DNA from: an uncultured Sphingobium sp.
GTDB taxonomy: Bacteria; Pseudomonadota; Alphaproteobacteria; Sphingomonadales; Sphingomonadaceae
Assembly (NCBI GenBank): GCA_946885845.1
Contig: CAMPHJ010000030.1
Location: 1 to 22,271, forward strand
Direction of reading: 5' to 3'
DNA: 22,271 bases
The notes beneath the pieces are model-generated. The model worked only from the letters and a program-made list of their open reading frames with translations. It made no database searches and was not told where the DNA came from. Within the stretch, counting starts at the first letter, position 1. Each line of letters starts with the position of its first letter. This document shows positions 16,098 to 21,561 of this stretch, in pieces. The translations under genes were made by a program, and so were the position numbers.

Positions 16098-16125
16098 CCA
16101 AATTTCGGCAACCAAATTTCGACAA
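16098..16125. repeat. Tandem 14-bp direct repeat upstream of the amidase gene
   Basis: CCAAATTTCGGCAA is followed immediately by CCAAATTTCGACAA: two copies, 13 of 14 positions identical. Each holds the palindromic AAATTT core. It lies about 170 bases upstream of the amidase start and 307 bases upstream of rne. This may be a protein-binding site; no known consensus is matched. Confidence 0.6.
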
Positions 16126-16150
16126 GGCGCTCAGGAAGATTTCAAGATCG

Positions 16151-16182
16151 CATCGGCGGGCGAACGACGCCCGAATTCGATG
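16151..16182 (+). other. Stem-loop in the rne upstream region
   Basis: CGGGCG (16157-16162) pairs with CGCCCG (16168-16173) around AACGA. After an internal loop, CATCG (16151-16155) pairs with CGATG (16178-16182). No T tract follows, so it is not a terminator. It may be part of the rne leader RNA if transcription starts upstream. Confidence 0.35.
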
Positions 16183-16431
16183 TCGCAACAGGTTGACGCT
16201 GCATGAGGCATGATTTCCATCCCCCGCTTGACCCGATCCCGGGCGATGCGGCGTGGATGGTTCGGACCGGCGAGTTGCCCGGCCCTGCCAAAGCAGCAGA
16301 CGCGCATATTATCCAACAGAACCGGACGATGCCGCGATCCACGCCGCTGGCGGCGCAATCGCTGTCGTCCCTATTTTATCGCGTGACTGCCCGGCCTGGC
16401 GCCGTTGGCGGTCATCGCCGGAGAAACATAA

Positions 16432-19104
16432 ATGACAATGCGTATGCTGATCGATGCGCGCCACCGGGAAGAGACCCGGGTCGCGGTCGTCAAGGGAAAC
16501 CGGATCGAGGAATTTGACTTCGAATCGGCCGAGCACAAACAGCTCAAAGGCAATATCTACCTAGCCAAGGTCACCCGCGTAGAACCGTCCCTGCAGGCGG
16601 CCTTCGTTGATTATGGTGGCAACCGCCACGGTTTCCTGGCGTTCAGCGAAATCCATCCTGATTATTATCAGATCCCGCGCGAGGACCGCGAGGCGTTGCT
16701 GCGCGAAGAACGCGAGCATGCCGAGGAAGAGGCCGCGCTGCGCGCCGATTTCGACGATGACGAGGAACATGGCGCGGACGACGGGCTGGAACTGGTCGAA
16801 GCCACGCATCATCATGACGATGAAGAGCATGAAGGCGAGGCCCCAGGCGGCGAAGCGGCGGAAAATGGCCGCAATGGTCGCGGACGTCGCGGAAAAGGCG
16901 ATGATGCCGCCGAGGAACTGCGCCGCAAGCGCATGGCGCTGCGCCGCCGTTACAAGATTCAGGACGTCATCAAGCGCCGTCAGGTATTGTTGGTGCAGGT
17001 CGTCAAGGAAGAACGCGGCAACAAGGGTGCGGCGCTGACCACTTACCTGTCGCTGGCGGGCCGTTATTGCGTATTGATGCCCAACACGTCGCATGGCGGC
17101 GGCATTTCGCGCAAGATCAGCAACGCGGCGGACCGCAAGCGGTTGAAGACGATCATCGCCGAAATGGCGCTGCCGTCCAGCATGGGCTGCATCGTGCGCA
17201 CCGCGGGCCTCCAGCGCACCAAGCCGGAGATCAAGCGCGATTTCGACTATCTCGCCCGCCTGTGGGACGAGATCCGCGAAAAGACTCTGCAATCCGCCGC
17301 GCCCGCGCTGATCCACAATGACAGCGACCTGATCAAGCGCGCGATCCGCGATATCTACAACAAGGATATCGACGAGGTCATCGTCGAGGGCGAGGAAGGC
17401 TATAAGGCCGCCAAGGACTTCATGCGGCTGTTGATGCCCAGCCATGCGCGCCGGGTGAAGCAATATGCCGATGCGGTGTCGCTGTTCCAGCGCGCGAGCG
17501 TCGAGGATCAGCTGGCGGCGATGTATAATCCGGTCGTGCAGCTGAAATCGGGCGGCTATCTGGTCATCAACCCGACCGAGGCGCTGGTGTCGATCGACAT
17601 CAACTCTGGCCGTTCGACCCGCGAACATGGCATCGAACAGACCGCCGTCGCCACCAACCTGGAAGCCGCGCGCGAAATCGCCCGGCAACTGCGCCTGCGC
17701 GACATGGCGGGCCTGGTCGTCATCGACTTCATCGACATGGAGATGAACTCCAACATCCGTAAGGTCGAGAAGGCGATGAAGGAGGCGTTGAAGGACGATC
17801 GCGCCCGCATCCAGGTCGGCCGCATTTCGGGCTTTGGCCTGATGGAAATGAGCCGCCAGCGCCTGCGCACCGGTGTGCTGGAAGCATCGACCCGCCAATG
17901 CCCGCATTGCGAAGGCACGGGCCTGGTCCGCACCGCGTCGTCGGCGGGATTGTCGGCGCTGCGCATGCTGGAAGAAGAAGCGGCACGGGGCCGGGGCGAC
18001 ATGGTCACCCTACGCGCCAGCCAGGAAGCGGCTTTCTACGTCCTCAACAACAAGCGCCGCGAACTGGACGAGATCGAACAGCGTTATGGCGTGACCATCG
18101 CGATCCTGCCCGATGGCGAAGTCGAAGGCGCGCGCATGTCGGTCGAGGCCAGCGGACCGCGCCCCGAACGCGTCGTCACCTATGCCCCGCTGGTCGAGGA
18201 TGATGACGACATCGACGTCGTCGAGGAACTGGACGAAGAAGAGATCGAAGAGGTCGAAGCCGCAACCGAACGCGAAGACCGTGGCGACCGTGGCGAAGAG
18301 CGCGAGGGTGGTCGTCGCCGTCGTCGTCGCCGTCGCCGTCGCGGCGGTGCCGACCGTGCCGAAGGTGAGGGCGAACATGACGTCCAGGCCGAGGGTGCCG
18401 AACCGGCGGAAGAAGGCGACGCTGAAGCCGAAACCGATGAGGTTCAGGCACCCGCGGACAATGGCGACGAAGGCGATGAGCCGGGCCGTCGTCGCGGACG
18501 TCGCGGGCGTCGCGGTGGCCGTCGTCGGCGCGAAGGTGGCGAAGGCGTGGCGGAGGAAGCTCTGGCCGATGCCGGGCAAGCCGCCGTCGAACCGGTTTCG
18601 GACGAGCAGCCTGTAGAAGCCGCGCCTGTGGCCGATACCGTTGCCGAAGCGCCAGCCGAGGAGGACGCACCCAAGACGCGTCGCCGTCCGCGAGCGCGCA
18701 AGGCAAAGGAAAGCCCCGCAGCCGAAATCGCTGAAGCGGCGCCTGTCGAAGCGCCCGCTGAAGCAGCCGTCGAAGAAGCACCGGTCAAGCCGAAGCGGAC
18801 CCGCCGGAAAAAGGCCGATGTGGAGGCTGAGGCGGCAACGCCGACCCCTGCCCCGGTCGAAGCTGAAGCCGAAGCGCCTGCCAAGCCCAAGCGGACGCGT
18901 CGCAAGAAGGCGGACGCCGAACCCGTCGCCGCCGCGCCCGCTGCCGCTACGCCCATTGCCGACGTCGCTCCGGCGCCCAAGGACATGAGCGCCAGTGTCG
19001 CCGCGCCAGTCGCGGTGGACAGCGCCGAAAGCAGCGACGTTCAGACCGAAGATGACGGATCCACCCCCCGTCGTGGATGGTGGCAGCGCACCTTCGGCCA
19101 GTAA
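16432..19104 (+). CDS. rne: Ribonuclease E (Rne/Rng family endoribonuclease)
   Basis: The core endonuclease of mRNA decay and RNA processing and scaffold of the degradosome. The 890-residue product has an N-terminal S1 domain (about 36-80 and 174-205) split by a roughly 90-residue charged insert, then RNase H-like and DNase I-like domains. Catalytic Asp389 (VSIDINSGR) and Asp432 (VVIDFIDM) match E. coli Asp303 and Asp346, and the Zn-link is CPHC (490-493). From about residue 590 the tail is disordered: acidic stretches, a ten-Arg run at 628-637, a second Arg/Gly block, and KPKRTRRKKAD at 786-796 and 818-828. Such tails bind RNA and partner proteins. GGAG lies 8 bases before ATG 16432. Confidence 0.96.
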   Translation: MTMRMLIDARHREETRVAVVKGNRIEEFDFESAEHKQLKGNIYLAKVTRVEPSLQAAFVDYGGNRHGFLAFSEIHPDYYQIPREDREALLREEREHAEEEAALRADFDDDEEHGADDGLELVEATHHHDDEEHEGEAPGGEAAENGRNGRGRRGKGDDAAEELRRKRMALRRRYKIQDVIKRRQVLLVQVVKEERGNKGAALTTYLSLAGRYCVLMPNTSHGGGISRKISNAADRKRLKTIIAEMALPSSMGCIVRTAGLQRTKPEIKRDFDYLARLWDEIREKTLQSAAPALIHNDSDLIKRAIRDIYNKDIDEVIVEGEEGYKAAKDFMRLLMPSHARRVKQYADAVSLFQRASVEDQLAAMYNPVVQLKSGGYLVINPTEALVSIDINSGRSTREHGIEQTAVATNLEAAREIARQLRLRDMAGLVVIDFIDMEMNSNIRKVEKAMKEALKDDRARIQVGRISGFGLMEMSRQRLRTGVLEASTRQCPHCEGTGLVRTASSAGLSALRMLEEEAARGRGDMVTLRASQEAAFYVLNNKRRELDEIEQRYGVTIAILPDGEVEGARMSVEASGPRPERVVTYAPLVEDDDDIDVVEELDEEEIEEVEAATEREDRGDRGEEREGGRRRRRRRRRRGGADRAEGEGEHDVQAEGAEPAEEGDAEAETDEVQAPADNGDEGDEPGRRRGRRGRRGGRRRREGGEGVAEEALADAGQAAVEPVSDEQPVEAAPVADTVAEAPAEEDAPKTRRRPRARKAKESPAAEIAEAAPVEAPAEAAVEEAPVKPKRTRRKKADVEAEAATPTPAPVEAEAEAPAKPKRTRRKKADAEPVAAAPAAATPIADVAPAPKDMSASVAAPVAVDSAESSDVQTEDDGSTPRRGWWQRTFGQ

Positions 19105-19132
19105 GATCGGTCGATAAGATCGACCAGTAAGA
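19098..19132 (+). other. Small hairpin and direct repeat immediately after rne
   Basis: GGTCGAT (19109-19115) pairs with ATCGACC (19119-19125) around AAG, 4 bases after the rne stop. It is flanked by two copies of CCAGTAAGA (19098-19106 and 19124-19132), the first of which contains the stop codon. There is no T tract, so it is a weak candidate for termination and more likely a 3' stabiliser or processing site. Confidence 0.4.
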
Positions 19133-19150
19133 AGAGTCAGGACCATGTGG

Positions 19151-19199
19151 AGCAGCGCCGCCATTTCACCGGATTTCGCCGGGAAGTGGCGGCGCTGCT
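19151..19199 (+). other. Long RNA hairpin between rne and the M48 protease gene
   Basis: AGCAGCGCCGCCATTTC (19151-19167) pairs with GAAGTGGCGGCGCTGCT (19183-19199) over 17 base pairs with one wobble. Above it CCGG pairs with CCGG around ATTTCG, with a single bulged A at 19168: about 21 pairs in all. What follows (GCTTCAGGCC) has no T tract, so it is not a standard terminator. It lies 80 bases before the M48 start codon. Confidence 0.75.
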
Positions 19200-19278
19200 G
19201 CTTCAGGCCAAGTTCATGCCGAAGCGGGCATCGGTTGCCGCCGATGCTGAACCCCATGCCATATCGGAGCATCCTTTG

Positions 19279-20631
19279 ATGATGCGGCGCTGGCTCCGCA
19301 TGGGCGCGATCGTCGCTATGTGCGTGGCGCTGACCGTGCGCCCGGCCATGGCGCAGCAGATATTACGCGACGCGGAAACCGAAGCCTTCATGGCCGACAT
19401 GTCCGCGCCGCTGGTGAAAGCGGCGGGCATGTCCCCTCGCAATGTCGAAGTGCTGGTCATCAGCGACCCGGAAATCAACGCGTTCGTTGCGGGCGGTCAA
19501 TATGTCTGGGTGCATAGCGGCCTGATCGCCGCTGCCGACAATGTGAACCAGTTGCAGGGCGTCGTCGCGCACGAGCTGGGCCATATCGAGGGCGGGCACG
19601 TCATCCGGTCGTCCGAAGGAATGAAGGCGGCCACCGGCATAACCCTGCTCAGCCTGGTGCTGGGCGCGGCGGCGATCGCCGCTGGCGGGGCGGAAGCGGG
19701 CATGGGCATCTTGGGCATGGGCCAGCAGGCGGCGATGAGCAAATTCCTTGCCTTTTCGCGCGCGCAGGAAAGTTCGGCCGACCTTGCCGGAGCGCGTTAT
19801 CTGAGCACGGCAGGCGTGTCGGGCAAGGGCAGCCTGGAATTTTTCAAGAAGCTGCAGAACCAGGAATATCGGCTCGCCATCCCGCAGGATGACAGTTATG
19901 GGCGCACCCATCCGCTATCGGGCGAACGCATCAATGTGCTGCGGGAAGTCTACACGGTCGATCCGGCGTGGGACAAGCCCGTCGACCCTGGGCTGGAGGC
20001 GCGGTTCGAACGGATCAGGGCCAAGCTGGTCGGCTATGTGTCCGAACCCAGGCAGACTTTGATCAAATATCCCGAAAGCGACCAGTCGATCCCGGCGCAT
20101 TATGCCCGCGCCTATGCCTGGCACAAAAGCGCCTACCCCGACAAGGCGATGGCCGAAGTGGCGGCATTGCTGCGGGCGGCGCCGCATGATCCCTATTTTC
20201 TGGAGCTGAAGGGCCAGATATTGCTGGAAAGCGGCAAGCCCGCCGACGCGATCCCGCCTTTGCGCGAAGCGGTGAAGGCGACCAACCAGCCGCTGATCGG
20301 GACATTGTTGGCCCATGCCCTGATCGCGACCGAAGATGAACGGAATTTCGCCGAGGCCGAGCAGGTCCTGCGTATTGCCGTGGCGCGGGATCGGGAAAAT
20401 CCGTTCGCCTGGTATCAGTTGGGCATTGTCTATGAACGGCGCGGCGACATACCGCGCGCCGCGCTGGCGACCGCCGAACGCTATGCGATGATGGGCGAAC
20501 ACCAGATGGCGCTGCGCAGTGCGGATGCGGCCATGCAGGGGTTGAAGCCCGGCACGGTTGACTATCTGCGCGCGCAGGATATCGCCATGGTTTCACGCGC
20601 GGCCGTCGAACAAAAGCGAAAGAAAAGATGA
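19279..20631 (+). CDS. M48 family zinc metalloprotease with TPR-like repeats (BepA/YfgC-like)
   Basis: A periplasmic protease of the kind that degrades or assists stalled outer-membrane proteins such as LptD in E. coli. The 450-residue product starts with a Sec signal peptide (MMRRWLRMG, core, PAMA-QQ cleavage near residue 23). The peptidase has HELGH (His98, Glu99, His102) and third zinc ligand Glu164 in AQESSADLAG. Between them is a hydrophobic, Gly/Ala-rich segment. From about residue 260, helical repeats such as PHDPYFLELKGQILLESGKP and ENPFAWYQLGIVYERRGD are TPR-like. GGAG (19266-19269) sits 9 bases before ATG 19279; a longer open frame upstream lacks similarity. It overlaps the next gene by ATGA. 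Confidence 0.93.
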   Translation: MMRRWLRMGAIVAMCVALTVRPAMAQQILRDAETEAFMADMSAPLVKAAGMSPRNVEVLVISDPEINAFVAGGQYVWVHSGLIAAADNVNQLQGVVAHELGHIEGGHVIRSSEGMKAATGITLLSLVLGAAAIAAGGAEAGMGILGMGQQAAMSKFLAFSRAQESSADLAGARYLSTAGVSGKGSLEFFKKLQNQEYRLAIPQDDSYGRTHPLSGERINVLREVYTVDPAWDKPVDPGLEARFERIRAKLVGYVSEPRQTLIKYPESDQSIPAHYARAYAWHKSAYPDKAMAEVAALLRAAPHDPYFLELKGQILLESGKPADAIPPLREAVKATNQPLIGTLLAHALIATEDERNFAEAEQVLRIAVARDRENPFAWYQLGIVYERRGDIPRAALATAERYAMMGEHQMALRSADAAMQGLKPGTVDYLRAQDIAMVSRAAVEQKRKKR

Positions 20632-21395
20632 CGCAACCAGCCCGGCCGGGTTTCCGTGCCGCCCTTTCCAACAGGACGATGCAGATGATCCTTGGCGCCC
20701 TGGCCTTCCTTGCCGCTGCTGCGGGCACTTCGCTGGCCATGCAGAATGGCCAGAGCATAAGTTCAACCGACAAGGCCGCGATCGAACAGGTTGTGCGCAA
20801 CTATATTCTGGAACATCCCGAAATCATTCCCGAAGCGGTGGACAGGCTGCAAGCCAAGCGGATGGCGAACAATATCGACGCCAGCCGCCAGGCAATCGAA
20901 ACCCCCTATGCCGGGGCGTGGGAAGGCGCGGCCCAGGGCGATGTCACGCTGGTCGAATTTTTCGACTATGCCTGCGGTTATTGCCGTGCGTCCCTCCCCC
21001 ACCTCACTCGGCTGGTGAACGAGGATAAGGGGCTGAAAATCGTCTATCGCGAACTGCCGATCCTGTCCGACGACAGTGGCGACGCGGCCAAGGTTTCGCT
21101 GCTGGCGGCGGACAAGGGGCGATATATGCCGTTCCATCGCGCCCTTTATGAAGAAGGCAAGGTGACGCGCGAATCCATCTTGAAGGCGGCGGTCAGCGTC
21201 GGCATCGGCCGGGCGGAGGCGGAGGCGGCCATGGCCAGCAACAAATATGACGCCGAAATCCAGTCGAACATCGCGCTGGCGCAAAGGCTGCAGGCCAGCG
21301 GCACGCCGACCTTCGTCGTCGGGAACCAGGTGCTGAACGGCGCGGTCGGATATGACGCGCTGAAAAAGGCGATCGAGGTGGCGCGGAAGGAATAA
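20628..21395 (+). CDS. DsbA family thiol-disulfide oxidoreductase (ScsC/Com1-like)
   Basis: A periplasmic thioredoxin-fold protein of 255 residues. An N-terminal hydrophobic anchor or signal (about 19-38) is followed by a helix IEQVVRNYILEHPEIIPEAV like the oligomerisation stalk of ScsC-type proteins. The fold then carries the active site FFDYACGYCRASLP with Cys116 and Cys119. The cis-proline loop is SGTPTFVVG (Pro227). CGYC rather than the CPHC of E. coli DsbA suits a DsbA/ScsC relative able to oxidise or isomerise disulfides; which one is not decidable here. Its start overlaps the M48 protease stop by ATGA, implying coupled translation and related function, plausibly in outer-membrane protein maturation (inference). 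Confidence 0.92.
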   Translation: MTQPARPGFRAALSNRTMQMILGALAFLAAAAGTSLAMQNGQSISSTDKAAIEQVVRNYILEHPEIIPEAVDRLQAKRMANNIDASRQAIETPYAGAWEGAAQGDVTLVEFFDYACGYCRASLPHLTRLVNEDKGLKIVYRELPILSDDSGDAAKVSLLAADKGRYMPFHRALYEEGKVTRESILKAAVSVGIGRAEAEAAMASNKYDAEIQSNIALAQRLQASGTPTFVVGNQVLNGAVGYDALKKAIEVARKE

Positions 21396-21449
21396 GGGGG
21401 CGGCAAATGGCTGTCCCTGGGAGCCTTGCGAAAAGCGACTGCCGCCCCC
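21396..21449 (+). other. GC-rich stem-loop directly after the dsbA-like gene
   Basis: GGGGGCGGCA (21396-21405) begins on the base after the stop codon and pairs perfectly with TGCCGCCCCC (21440-21449). The 34-base loop contains a minor GGCT/AGCC stem. No T tract follows. It probably protects the 3' end of the message or impedes polymerase. Confidence 0.6.
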
Positions 21450-21459
21450 GCCAGCGCCA

Positions 21460-21488
21460 TTGACTCAAGGACGCCTTTTGCCTATCGG
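21460..21488 (+). promoter_or_regulatory. Candidate promoter of rpmH-rnpA
   Basis: TTGACT (21460-21465), a 17-base spacer and TATCGG (21483-21488) give a sigma-70-like promoter with a good -35 and a fair -10. It predicts a start near 21495, just before a terminator-like hairpin. No better promoter fits in the 173-base gap. Confidence 0.5.
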
Positions 21489-21504
21489 ACGCCCCCTGAC
21501 ATGC

Positions 21505-21529
21505 GGTCGCCCCGTTGCGGCCCTTTTTT
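21505..21529 (+). terminator. Terminator-like hairpin in front of rpmH
   Basis: GGTCGC (21505-21510) pairs with GCGGCC (21517-21522) with one U-G wobble around CCCGTT, followed by C and six T. The wobble becomes a mismatch on the minus strand, so it serves + strand transcription. It may end the rne/M48/dsbA transcript or sit in the rpmH leader as an attenuator. Only 39 bases separate it from the rpmH start codon. Confidence 0.6.
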
Positions 21530-21561
21530 GTCACGCCCGATTTTTACGTTTGCTTTGAGGA

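Larger units (their letters stand above)
15931..16431. other. Divergent intergenic region between the amidase and rne genes, including the rne leader
   Basis: No convincing gene is present in these 501 bases. I see a 14-bp tandem repeat (16098-16125), a stem-loop at 16151-16182, a TTGACT at 16063 and a TTGACG at 16193 without good -10 partners, and a Shine-Dalgarno GGAG (16420-16423) for rne. RNase E messages in other bacteria have long leaders used for autoregulation by RNase E cleavage, so a structured leader here would fit; this is inference. Confidence 0.6.

Noticed and set aside
16193..16221. TTGACG as the rne -35 element
   Set aside because: No acceptable -10 lies 16-18 bases downstream; the best match is TTCCAT with three of six positions.
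16203..16517. Open frame of 104 codons overlapping the rne start
   Set aside because: It has no ribosome binding site and no recognisable domain, and its second half is out of frame inside rne.
16561..17907. Long open frame (448 codons) antisense to rne
   Set aside because: It mirrors the codon bias of rne on the other strand, shows no domain, and is Arg/Ala/Asp/His-rich as expected for a shadow frame in high-GC DNA.
18313..18342. CGT/CGC codon tract in rne as a possible phase-variable repeat
   Set aside because: It is an irregular mix of Arg codons in multiples of three inside a disordered tail, without the uniform unit needed for slippage control.
18010..19272. Long open frame (420 codons) antisense to the rne tail, full of Gly/Arg/Thr-Ala repeats
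   Set aside because: It is a reflection of the repetitive charged tail codons and has no ribosome binding site or recognisable family.
19147..19278. Longer N-terminus for the M48 protease starting at GTG 19147
   Set aside because: It would bury the signal peptide; ATG 19279 has a well-spaced GGAG and begins a textbook signal sequence.
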